DNA of 64,000 nucleotides from JACMLD01 sp044227095 (GTDB taxonomy: Bacteria; Bacteroidota; Bacteroidia; Chitinophagales; Chitinophagaceae). Position numbers and translations under genes: made by a program. The notes under the pieces were generated by a model. It searched no databases. It saw only the letters and a program-made list of their open reading frames with translations, and was not told the DNA's origin. Location of the stretch: NCBI GenBank assembly GCA_044227095.1, contig JBGAFV010000001.1, forward strand, positions 4,588,001 to 4,652,000. The letters run 5' to 3'. Positions 18,521 through 27,343 of this stretch are shown here, one piece after another; position 1 is the stretch's first letter; every line of letters begins with the position of its first letter.

Positions 18521-18594
18521 AAAGTAAGCTGGAATCTCAGAGGAATAGACTTTCGGAAAAGTAAGCAGGAATCTCAGAGGAAGTAGACTTTCAG
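18521..18594. repeat. two tandem copies of a ~36-bp unit
   Basis: Units at about 18521-18556 and 18558-18594 share AAAGTAAGC[TA]GGAATCTCAGAGGAA..TAGACTTTC with one inserted base and a few changes. They lie just upstream of the small gene starting at 18490. A related GGAATCT.AGAG core is at 57742-57755. Confidence 0.7.
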
Positions 18595-18861
18595 ATACGA
18601 GAAGAAAGCACAAGATAAAAGGCGGTTATCACAGTTGCAATAGATGTGCAATACTTTTTTTATAAGCAGAAAAAACGTATTTATACCGTGGAAAAATATC
18701 TACAAAACGGGAACTGTGAAAAAACCTGAGGCGATTCTTGCAGAAATAATTATACTCAACAAAGCCGTCTTTTTGCTTTTATAAATTTATAACCCATTAC
18801 ACGATACTGAAAAAGTTACCTTAAAATAATAACAACATTCCTTCGCTAATACAAGTAAAGC

Positions 18862-18896
18862 AATAAAAAAAGAACCGTTGTTAAAAAACGGTTCTT
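18862..18896 (-). terminator. intrinsic terminator of the small membrane protein gene
   Basis: Read on the minus strand, AAGAACCGTT (18887-18896) pairs with AACGGTTCTT (18870-18879), followed by a run of T. It lies 28 bases after the stop codon at 18925. Confidence 0.75.
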
Positions 18897-18924
18897 CACC
18901 TATGATAAAACATTGCAAATGACT

Positions 18925-19074
18925 TTAGGCAGCCCCTCTTATAACCTTTAATAAGAAGGCAATAATAGCAATAACCAGCAGGATATGAATTATTCCACCT
19001 GCATGAAAACCTAAAAAGCCAATTGCCCAGGCAATAACAAGTATAACTGCAATAACGTACAAAAGATTTCCCAT
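18925..19074 (-). CDS. lmo0937-family small membrane protein
   Basis: A 49-residue hydrophobic protein. The start at 19074 (MGNLLYVIAVILVIAWAIGF) is chosen because family members begin with MGN(L/I)LY and are about 50 residues long; the upstream Met at 19119 adds an unrelated extension. It has two membrane helices separated by the typical GFHAGG turn, followed by HILLVIAIIAFLLKVIRG. Members are widespread in stress-induced gene sets, but their function is unknown. It has its own terminator. Confidence 0.85.
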   Translation of the reverse strand: MGNLLYVIAVILVIAWAIGFLGFHAGGIIHILLVIAIIAFLLKVIRGAA

Positions 19075-19285
19075 AATAAAGGTGTTGAAGTGTATAATAA
19101 AAATCTTACGGCATAACATAAAACAAAACTGTGCCGGTTTTTAATTAGAGGGGTGTACCTCGTTTAAAACCACTTTAGTTTTATGCTGCAAAATATTTCA
19201 GCTAAAAGAAACAATCTTGGCAGAATACGTAAGTTTATGTATTTTAAGTTTTCAGCAGTTTTATAATTATTCTATAACAGCTTAT

Positions 19286-20911
19286 ATGAAAAAGACTATC
19301 ACCTGGATATTTGCCTTTATGGCCCCGCTTTCAATTGTTGTTGCACAATCTGCCGGAGCACCACAAGTACAAACAGCCAATGGTGTGATTGAAGGACTTG
19401 ATGAATCTGGCCTGCACACTTTTAAGGGAATTCCTTTTGCGCAACCACCGGTTGATGATCTGCGCTGGAAAGCACCACAACCTGTAAAAAACTGGACGGG
19501 AGTAAGAAAAGCAGATAAGTTTGGGCCGCGGGCCATGCAATTGCCACTCTTTGGCGATATGAATTTTCGCAGCAATGGCATGAGCGAAGATTGTCTTTAC
19601 CTCAATGTTTGGACGCCTGCACAATCAAATAAAGAACGATTGCCAGTGTTGGTATATTTCTATGGTGGAGGTTTTGTAGCAGGCGATGGTTCAGAACCAA
19701 GATACGAAGGCCCAAGCCTTGCACGCCGTGGCATTGTAACTATTACAGTTAATTATCGCCTTGGCGCATTTGGTTTTTTAGCACATCCGGAACTTACTAA
19801 AGAATCACCTAACCACGCATCTGGCAATTATGGTTTGATGGATCAAAGCGCTGCATTGCATTGGGTGCAGCAAAACATAACGGCGTTTGGTGGCGACCCC
19901 AAAAAGATAACCATTGCAGGAGAATCAGCAGGTTCTTTTTCGGTAAGCGCATTAATGGCTTCTCCTCTTTGCAGGAATATAATAGCAGGCGCAATTGGAG
20001 AAAGTGGTTCATTACTAGGAGCAAAATCTACAGTAAGCCTTGCTGAAGGTGAACAAGCCGGAATAAAATTTTCTGAAAGTGTAAACGCAAATACACTGGC
20101 CCAGTTAAGAAGCATGTCTGCAGAAGATTTATTAAAAGCTACGTCCAAACCAGGTTTTGGACGTTTTCCTGTAACGGTAGACGGATATTTTTTTCCAAAA
20201 TCGCCAATTAGTATTTATGCTGCCGGAGAGCAAGCACATGTGCCTTTATTGGTTGGATGGAATTCTATGGAAGGAAATGCAGCTTCTATTTTAGGAAAAG
20301 ACAAAGAGCCAACAAAAGCAAATTTTACAGATGCAGTAAAAAAAATGTATGGCGAGCAGGCAGATGGAATTTTAAAAGTTTACAATCCTTCATCAGATGA
20401 AGACGTAACTGCAGTGGCAACAGATTTGGCCAGCGATCGCTTTATTGGTTTCAGCACATGGAGATGGAGTGATCTGCACAGTAAAACGGGCAACAGTGTT
20501 GTGTATCGTTATTTTTATGAGCGGCCACGTCCTTCTATGCGTTCAGAAATGGGCAATGCTACAGCCAATCTTGCTGGTGGCATTACCAGGAATGCTGATT
20601 CAACTATTAAAAAAATACCTGCAGCAATTGGCGCAGTTCACTCTGCCGAAATAGAATACGCAATGGGTAACCTTCCTACCAATCGTGTATTTGACTGGCA
20701 GCCGGAAGATTACTGGGTTTCTGAAATCATGCAGGGCTTTTTTGCAAACTTTATAAAAACAGGAAACCCTAATGGTATAGGTTCGCCTGTTTGGCCTTCA
20801 GTAAAAAGTAATGCATCCGCCGCTGTTATGCATATTAATGTGCAAACAAAAGCAGAAACAGAAAAACACAGGGACAGGTATTTGTTTTTAGACCAGATGC
20901 CTGTGAAATAA
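19286..20911 (+). CDS. type-B carboxylesterase / para-nitrobenzyl esterase
   Basis: A 541-residue secreted alpha/beta-hydrolase. The frame opens at 19217, but the ATG at 19286 begins a signal peptide (cleavage near VVAQ, residue 21). It has the oxyanion-hole motif YGGGF (about 126-130), the EDCLYLNVW signature (101-109), nucleophile S214 in AGESAGS, and the catalytic His in AIGAVHSAEIEYAMGN. The glutamate is probably in the GWNSMEGNA region. The length is normal for the family. It hydrolyses carboxylic esters; the natural substrate is unknown. A small hypothetical gene follows after 40 bases. Confidence 0.9.
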   Translation: MKKTITWIFAFMAPLSIVVAQSAGAPQVQTANGVIEGLDESGLHTFKGIPFAQPPVDDLRWKAPQPVKNWTGVRKADKFGPRAMQLPLFGDMNFRSNGMSEDCLYLNVWTPAQSNKERLPVLVYFYGGGFVAGDGSEPRYEGPSLARRGIVTITVNYRLGAFGFLAHPELTKESPNHASGNYGLMDQSAALHWVQQNITAFGGDPKKITIAGESAGSFSVSALMASPLCRNIIAGAIGESGSLLGAKSTVSLAEGEQAGIKFSESVNANTLAQLRSMSAEDLLKATSKPGFGRFPVTVDGYFFPKSPISIYAAGEQAHVPLLVGWNSMEGNAASILGKDKEPTKANFTDAVKKMYGEQADGILKVYNPSSDEDVTAVATDLASDRFIGFSTWRWSDLHSKTGNSVVYRYFYERPRPSMRSEMGNATANLAGGITRNADSTIKKIPAAIGAVHSAEIEYAMGNLPTNRVFDWQPEDYWVSEIMQGFFANFIKTGNPNGIGSPVWPSVKSNASAAVMHINVQTKAETEKHRDRYLFLDQMPVK

Positions 20912-20951
20912 TACAATGACGGTAGCCTTTTGAAAAATAAAACCTTAATCT

Positions 20952-21305
20952 ATGCAACACGCCTATCTTCAAAATAAGAAAGCGCAGTACTATTATATTG
21001 AAGACGATGGTGCCGTTGTGTTATGTGATAACAAACGACCTTTGCTATACATACCAGAAATTACGGAAGAAACTGCTGATATGAAGTCGGGCCTTGAGCA
21101 ATACAAAGACCTTCCTAAAACAGGTTTTATTTTCAGGAATGACGGCTTCAGAATTGTTTCTCACATTTTTTTTAAACAGGGCGTTGACGGCGATTGTGTA
21201 TTAACGATAGAACCGGAAAACAATATCTGCGGCGACCTTGACTTTTCTACTGCCCGCCTTATTAGTGCAAAAAAAGAAATACGCATTTGCTGTGTACATT
21301 TTTAG
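20952..21305 (+). CDS. small hypothetical protein
   Basis: A 117-residue protein without signal peptide or membrane segment, mostly beta-strand with many charged residues (YYYIEDDGAVVLCDNKRPLLYIPEI at the start and a Cys-containing end, EIRICCVHF). No family is recognised. It lies 40 bases after the carboxylesterase on the same strand and may be co-transcribed with it. Confidence 0.5.
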   Translation: MQHAYLQNKKAQYYYIEDDGAVVLCDNKRPLLYIPEITEETADMKSGLEQYKDLPKTGFIFRNDGFRIVSHIFFKQGVDGDCVLTIEPENNICGDLDFSTARLISAKKEIRICCVHF

Positions 21306-21663
21306 GCAAATGCAGGCTGCATGTTACCTTAACATACATTCTTTGTTAATGGAAGGTTTCGTTTACATCTTATTGACAATTTTATTTAGACTTTCAACAG
21401 AACTTTATTATCTTTCTTTTCAGGAACAGCAACAGCAAAAGTTTTTGTTGTTATGATTGACAGGCTGGCATAGAATCAATGTTGTAACAAGCAGGCTATT
21501 TTCGTTAGAAACTACTACAATTAATACCACTTATTTTCTATTAGAATTCATACCCCTTGAAATAATAAAGTGCTGAAGAAATTTTCCGTACATCGTACCG
21601 TTAACAACAAAGATTTTATTAACCCGCTAACCGTTATTTTTTACCCTGTGAATAGTTAATCTC
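21306..21663. other. non-coding gap
   Basis: AT-rich DNA with no gene I can support. A 72-codon open frame at 21238-21456 overlaps the previous gene and reads as low-complexity hydrophobic sequence. It presumably contains the promoter of the PI-PLC-like gene at 21664. Confidence 0.4.
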
Positions 21664-22509
21664 ATGACAAACACCAGTCTTTTTGCAAAACGACTTTTTG
21701 CATTTATTACTGTTGCATTTTCTTTATCGCTTACAACAGTGGCACAAGTTGTTCCTCTCCCCCATGCTTTTGCGCATAATGATTACTGGCACAAACGACC
21801 GCTTTTTGATGCAATGGATAATGGCTTTACGCATATTGAAGCAGACGTTTACCTAAGGCGCTCTAAACTTGTTGTGGCCCATGCCCTTCCAATCTTAAAG
21901 AAGAAACATACTATTGAAGGGCTTTACCTTAGGCCAATATACAATCAAATGTCAGGCATTAACGGACAGGTACAAACGCCCCTTGATACAGTTGTACTGA
22001 TGATTGATATAAAATCTAACGGTAATAAAACCTATGCTGCGCTTAGAAAAATTTTAAACAAATATAAATCTATACTTTCAACATTTGAAAACGGCAAGGT
22101 TACCATACGCAACCTCACACTTGTACTAACCGGGCACCGTCCCATGAATGAACTTAAAAGTGAAGAAATGCGTTATGTTTTTGCTGATGCAGATTTGCGA
22201 AAAATAAATTCACAGGAAACTTCGCCTGAAATATTTACCACTGCCAGTTGCAAATATTCTCACCTTTTAAAATGGAAAGGAAAAGGCGAAGTGCCTGCAG
22301 AAGAAAAAGAAAGGCTAATGGCGCTTGTAGATAAAGCACATTTATCCGGAACCAAAGTAAGATTATGGGCAGCACCTGAAAATGAAAATGTGTGGCAACT
22401 CCTGCGCACATGCGGTGTAGACCTCATTAATACCGATAAACTGGTAGCGCTGAAACAATTTTTTATGAAGGATATGGAGAACCAGAATCAATCTACTAAG
22501 TTTCAATAA
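21664..22509 (+). CDS. PI-PLC/GDPD-like phosphodiesterase family protein
   Basis: A 281-residue secreted protein. After a signal peptide (about 1-27), the mature start has AHNDYWHKRPLFDAMDNGFTHIEADVYL and LVVAHAL. These are the His, Glu and Asp positions of the PI-PLC-like TIM-barrel family (H in AHNDY, E-x-D in HIEADVYL, second H in VAHAL), with LINTDKL near the end. This is the AIM6/PI-PLC-X-related group rather than classic GlpQ. A phosphodiester substrate is inferred. A strong terminator follows. Confidence 0.8.
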   Translation: MTNTSLFAKRLFAFITVAFSLSLTTVAQVVPLPHAFAHNDYWHKRPLFDAMDNGFTHIEADVYLRRSKLVVAHALPILKKKHTIEGLYLRPIYNQMSGINGQVQTPLDTVVLMIDIKSNGNKTYAALRKILNKYKSILSTFENGKVTIRNLTLVLTGHRPMNELKSEEMRYVFADADLRKINSQETSPEIFTTASCKYSHLLKWKGKGEVPAEEKERLMALVDKAHLSGTKVRLWAAPENENVWQLLRTCGVDLINTDKLVALKQFFMKDMENQNQSTKFQ

Positions 22510-22568
22510 AGCCAATTTAGATTACATTCGATGCCTGCATAAATATTTTGAACCAGGCATACAAAAAA

Positions 22569-22601
22569 GAAAGCTGCTTGTAATGAGCAGCTTTCTTTTT
22601 T
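22569..22601 (+). terminator. intrinsic terminator
   Basis: A perfect 10-bp stem, GAAAGCTGCT (22569-22578) with AGCAGCTTTC (22586-22595), is followed by a T-run. It lies 60 bases after the PI-PLC-like gene, between converging genes. Confidence 0.85.
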
Positions 22602-22663
22602 ACATGGTATCATTTAAAAACCGTGTATCAATTCAATATTACGATCACTCTTCAATTTCATTT

Positions 22664-25600
22664 TTAATTATTCAGCTTAATAATTCTGCGTGTAATTGTT
22701 TGTTGCTGCCATTCAACTTTAAGTGTATATATGCCATTGCTTAAGCCAGACAAAGCAGGTATTTTCAATGGTGTTATGCCTTTGTTTAACTGACGCTCTG
22801 TATAGCTTTTTACAACGCGACCAGAATTATCAAAAATAGTTGTCTTAATATCTCCTGAGCCTGGCAGTATCACATCAAACTGAAGCGTACTGTTAAAAGG
22901 GTTCACAAGGTTTTTAACATCAAAAGTAATCGAGCCCGGTGTTAGCAATATCGTTTTGCTGTATTTAAATGTAGCACCATCAACGGCTTTAATCCTGTAA
23001 TAGACATTACCAGACAATACAACCGGATCGTTAAAAGTATAAGTACCATTTCCGTTTACTGAAGTTGATTTTGTTTGGCCAACTGTTTTAAAGTTAACCC
23101 CGTCTGCACTTCTTTCAATTTCATAGTTTGACTGTCCGTCATCATTTGTGGTTGTCCAGTTTACAGTAGCAAAATTATCCCTTACCGAACCAGATATGTT
23201 TACAAAATCGGTTTTCAATATCCATGAGCAGTTGTGCACCATTACCTGCACAGTCCTAAGTCCGGAAAATGAGCAATTAGGATCTGAAAGGTTAGATGCA
23301 GTACTTGCCACACGCAAGCGGTAAATATTATTGTGTGAAGTTGAATCGCCAATGAAAGACGGCCCTACTGCAGTGTAAGCGTATTCAGTTCCGGTATATA
23401 CCGGGCTGCCGGTACCTGAATATGCTGTTGGCGTATAGGTAACACCGTTATCTACACTTTTTTCCCAAATATATTCTGTATAATTATCAAAGAAACTCCG
23501 TACAACAGCAGATAGCGAAGCACCGTCGTTATAACATACATTTACCGTAGGCGTAGAAGGGTTCATATCCAGGTTAGGCGTACATGTAGCAACGCCTATA
23601 TCATCAATTGCCCAGTCGTTGCCTCCCCCACCCGGAGCATTGTTGCGGATGCTAATTATCATTTGTGTTTCTGATGGCCCTGTACGGTATGTAAATCCTT
23701 TCTTCACCCAAAAACCAGTATAGCCCATATCTCCTGTTGTATAATAATCGTATCCATTAATGTTGAATGTAAGATTGGGGTGCACGCCGGAAGTATCACC
23801 AGGTCCGGTTGGTACATAACCTGCACCTGAAAAGCCTGTACCTGTTGAATCGACACCACACCTGCGGCACATGTTTCTGAACCATGCAGAATATTCGTAA
23901 GAAGTATTCGGACAAAGATTTTTTACAGTATCAAGAAATGCGGTATCTGTTCTGTACGATGCATTGATAACAACCATATAACCACCAGTCTGACCATTGT
24001 TTACATCTGTAGGTAGATTACCAGCCAAAGGATCCGATGCGCCAGTATGGTCACCAATAATATCCCAGAAACCACCAAATACCCTGTGTGCACTAACCGG
24101 ATCATTAGGATCAATTGAATAGTTGGCAGGTGTTGTATTGGGCGAAGTATTATTTGAAATACCATAATAATAATCGCCGGGATTATTAGTCATGAATGGC
24201 GTATAAATATAATTGGAAGGAACATTACCAGAAGCAACACGATCTTTTAAATTACCAGATCCAAACGTACCACCATATTCTGAGAGGATACCATTGCCAC
24301 CAATAGTATTGGTACAGATACCATAGTTTTGATACACAACTGCTGTTACTGGTGGAAAATTAATATTGGAAACTGCTCCTAATGCATTGGAGAAAACAAG
24401 ATTGCCACCACCCACACTTATAAAACTGCCGAACGGAACAGCATTTACAATAACACGGTAAGACACTATAATAATACTTGAGCCTCCAGTAGTTGGCCTG
24501 TCGTTATTTTTTATCATGCCGCCCATAGTAGAGGTTGCCCCGTTACCAAGATTAAAACTAACATTTGTACCTGTAATGCTTGCTGGATCACTGTCAGCAG
24601 CATCAGTCCATTGCTTGTATATTTTTCCTTCGTTGGTAAGTATACGCAAAGTGCCGGGCACATAAGTTGTGTTTGCGGGAATAACACCAGAAAACGATGG
24701 ATTGAATGCAGTATTGCTTCTAACGGCAATGGTAGCACGTATTTCAAGCTCATCTCCCGGTTCAATAGTTCCACCGCCGGAGCCTTTTGTTATATTTACA
24801 TATCCCTTGCCGTAATCCACAGTAGCCACTGGCGGATCTGTTATACAAATATTGAAATTCCAGTTTGCGCCTGCCATCCCCCCTGTACCGGTATATATAC
24901 GTACATAATAAGTATTACCAATTGTAAGACCAACTCCACCTGTAAACAGATAAGGATTGAGCGATGTAGCACTGGCACAGGCAACAGAAGTAAAACTTCC
25001 GCAGGTGCCGGATAATATTTGTATCCTTGGGCTTGCTGCTGTAAACTGCGCACCTACACCGCTAAGTGTAATAGTTGGATACAAACTATTGGCAACAAAA
25101 CTATACCAAACTTCTGGTGAAGCAGGATCACCGCAATCTCCCGGGATGCCGGCTGTTGCTGTAGAATTTAATAAAGTACCTGCTGTATTTGTACAGGTTG
25201 CGCCGGATGTTAAAGTGATTGCACCTGCGCAATTGTCATTTGCAGGAGCAGAAGCATCTTGTATAGAAATATCGAAAGCACCCAAAGTACCCGGCACAGG
25301 ATTGGTTGTAGTTGAATAGACACGTAAATAATAAGTAGCGCCTACAGTTAAACCAGTTGGTGTATAAGTTGCAGTACCGCAGCCAACACTTGTAAGTGAA
25401 CCACATGTTCCTGAGAAGATTTGAACCCTGGGGGTTTGTGCGCTAAAATTAGCACCAATAGTAGTCATTCTTATTGTAGGATTGGTAGTTTGCGCTACAA
25501 AAGAATACCAAACATCATACTTGGCTGTGCCAGAGCAAACAGCAGGAACTCCTGCACTTGGCGTTGAGTTAACAATTGTTGTATTGAAATTGCTAATAAC

Positions 25601-26986
25601 AGTTGAAGAAGTTAATGTTATTGCTCCTGCGCATTCATCGTTTGCAGGCGGAACAGGATCCTGTATACAAATATCAAAATTGCCAAGAGAATTTGGTATC
25701 TGCCCGGCTGTTGTTGAATATACACGCAGATAATATACCTGCCCTACGGTTAGACCCAGCGGTGCAGACAATACAGGTGTTGTGCTGCAACCTTTGCTGG
25801 TAAGCGCACCACAGGTTCCTGAAAATACCTGTATTAACGGATTCTGCGCAAGAAAATTAGCTTCTATATTACTCAATGAAATTGTTGGATTGGCCGATTG
25901 AGCGGTAAACGTGTACCATACATCATACTTAACTGTACCAGAACAACCTGATGCCGGACCGCCGGAAGCAGTTGCACTGTTGATTGTGCCAGTTACATTA
26001 GTACAGGCAACTCCTGAAGTAAGATTGACAGCATTTGCGCAAAGATCATTCACCGGCGGATCTGTAATACAAATTGAAAAATCCCAGGCCGTACTAGCGC
26101 TTGTTGGTACGGTTGTATTTGAATAGATTCTTACATAGTATGTTGTACCAACCGTTAAACCGGCGGGATAGGTAACTGATGTGTATAAAACATTGGTAGA
26201 TACACAACCAAGGTTGGTAAGGCTGCCGCAGGTACCGGAAAACAATTGTATACGTGCGGTAGCACTTGTAAGGCTGGCCCCCATACTACTCATGGTAATT
26301 GTAGGAAAGGCAGATTGCGCCACAAATGAATACCATACATCACCACCCGCAGTACCACAAGCAGTAGCAACTGCAGGTATAGATATTGCAGCATTATTCA
26401 ATGTACCTGCTGTTGTATTACAGGTTGTGGAACTCGTTAATACGGTAGCATTAGCACAAAGATCATTCGCTGGTGCATCAGAAATACAAATAGAAAAATC
26501 CCACGCAGTGGTGGCAACATTTGGGGCTATTGTGGTTGAAAACACCCTTATATAATATATGGACCCAATTGTTAACCCTGTAGGATAAGTCGTTGCTGTA
26601 TTCATTACAGCAGCGTTTACACATCCCAGTGAGGTAAGACTGCCGCAGGATCCTGAAAACAATTGCATTTTTGCATTGCCCGAAATACTTACGCCCAAAC
26701 TACTTAATGTAATAGTTGGATAAACAGATTGAGCGGTAAATGAATACCATACATCAGCACCGGGTGTGGCTGCACATGTAGTTGCAACTGCTGGTGAAGA
26801 AATTGTTGCTTTATTAAGCGTGCCTGCAACCGCTGTACAGGAAAGAGCAGAGGTCAGCGACGTTGCCCCTGTACAAAGATCATTTGCCGGCACTTGCGCA
26901 TACGACTGTCGCGCAGCAAAAAAAATAACCGCTACACTAACCAGCAGCTTTAGCCTGTATAAGGTAAAGGATATAAGAGTTTTCAT
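22664..26986 (-). CDS. large repeat-containing cell-surface protein with T9SS sorting domain
   Basis: A 1440-residue secreted protein (start at 26986, where the signal peptide begins; the frame opens 10 codons earlier). Five repeats of about 115-130 residues follow the signal peptide. Each begins PxND(L/E/N)CA.A..LTS, contains WYSFVAQS..PTI, then RIQ(L/I)FSGTCGSLTS.GC and ends G.TYY(V/L)R(V/I)YS. Next come a DUF11-like segment (DYGKGYVNITKG...), a receptor- or lectin-like region with WAIDDIGVATC, an Fn3-like linker and a T9SS sorting domain (last ~75 residues). Beta-sandwich repeats of this kind occur in adhesins; adhesion or glycan binding is inferred. It lies divergent to the sugar dehydrogenase gene. 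Confidence 0.85.
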   Translation of the reverse strand: MKTLISFTLYRLKLLVSVAVIFFAARQSYAQVPANDLCTGATSLTSALSCTAVAGTLNKATISSPAVATTCAATPGADVWYSFTAQSVYPTITLSSLGVSISGNAKMQLFSGSCGSLTSLGCVNAAVMNTATTYPTGLTIGSIYYIRVFSTTIAPNVATTAWDFSICISDAPANDLCANATVLTSSTTCNTTAGTLNNAAISIPAVATACGTAGGDVWYSFVAQSAFPTITMSSMGASLTSATARIQLFSGTCGSLTNLGCVSTNVLYTSVTYPAGLTVGTTYYVRIYSNTTVPTSASTAWDFSICITDPPVNDLCANAVNLTSGVACTNVTGTINSATASGGPASGCSGTVKYDVWYTFTAQSANPTISLSNIEANFLAQNPLIQVFSGTCGALTSKGCSTTPVLSAPLGLTVGQVYYLRVYSTTAGQIPNSLGNFDICIQDPVPPANDECAGAITLTSSTVISNFNTTIVNSTPSAGVPAVCSGTAKYDVWYSFVAQTTNPTIRMTTIGANFSAQTPRVQIFSGTCGSLTSVGCGTATYTPTGLTVGATYYLRVYSTTTNPVPGTLGAFDISIQDASAPANDNCAGAITLTSGATCTNTAGTLLNSTATAGIPGDCGDPASPEVWYSFVANSLYPTITLSGVGAQFTAASPRIQILSGTCGSFTSVACASATSLNPYLFTGGVGLTIGNTYYVRIYTGTGGMAGANWNFNICITDPPVATVDYGKGYVNITKGSGGGTIEPGDELEIRATIAVRSNTAFNPSFSGVIPANTTYVPGTLRILTNEGKIYKQWTDAADSDPASITGTNVSFNLGNGATSTMGGMIKNNDRPTTGGSSIIIVSYRVIVNAVPFGSFISVGGGNLVFSNALGAVSNINFPPVTAVVYQNYGICTNTIGGNGILSEYGGTFGSGNLKDRVASGNVPSNYIYTPFMTNNPGDYYYGISNNTSPNTTPANYSIDPNDPVSAHRVFGGFWDIIGDHTGASDPLAGNLPTDVNNGQTGGYMVVINASYRTDTAFLDTVKNLCPNTSYEYSAWFRNMCRRCGVDSTGTGFSGAGYVPTGPGDTSGVHPNLTFNINGYDYYTTGDMGYTGFWVKKGFTYRTGPSETQMIISIRNNAPGGGGNDWAIDDIGVATCTPNLDMNPSTPTVNVCYNDGASLSAVVRSFFDNYTEYIWEKSVDNGVTYTPTAYSGTGSPVYTGTEYAYTAVGPSFIGDSTSHNNIYRLRVASTASNLSDPNCSFSGLRTVQVMVHNCSWILKTDFVNISGSVRDNFATVNWTTTNDDGQSNYEIERSADGVNFKTVGQTKSTSVNGNGTYTFNDPVVLSGNVYYRIKAVDGATFKYSKTILLTPGSITFDVKNLVNPFNSTLQFDVILPGSGDIKTTIFDNSGRVVKSYTERQLNKGITPLKIPALSGLSNGIYTLKVEWQQQTITRRIIKLNN

Positions 26987-27343
26987 AGATTGAGATCTTA
27001 ACAATACCACCGGCAACTTGCTATCCCGCTATAAATAAGATGACAAATGCTTCCTGTATCAATTCTTTTTTATGATAACTGAAAATACTTAGCATTTAAA
27101 AATAGCACGACGATTCTCTACACGCAATCATCTCTTTCTCTATTCGATCAAATGAACAGTTTACACGGTAACTGAATCGTAATTTCACGATTGCCTAATA
27201 GTATAATGGTGCTTGAGCGCAGTATTATTTCATAAAACGATGAATAAGTAGTAATTAGTATGTTAACGATACGCAATTTCACGTGCAATCGTATAATAAG
27301 TTTTTTAAATGACCGTTGGTAGTACAATAAATCCAATTACCGA
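26987..27343. promoter_or_regulatory. divergent promoter region with a repeated operator-like motif
   Basis: Between two divergent T9SS-substrate genes the 12-mer CG[TC]AATTTCACG occurs at 27178-27189 and 27272-27283. Each copy is embedded in an inverted repeat (AATCGT-N6-ACGATT at 27175-27192; ACGAT...ATCGT at 27266-27292). The two copies are 94 bases apart. This could be a pair of binding sites of one regulator serving both genes. Confidence 0.45.

Noticed and set aside
24514..26993. Several open frames overlapping the large T9SS gene
   Set aside because: They are in other frames of the five-repeat region and repeat with its periodicity, so they are shadows of the real gene.
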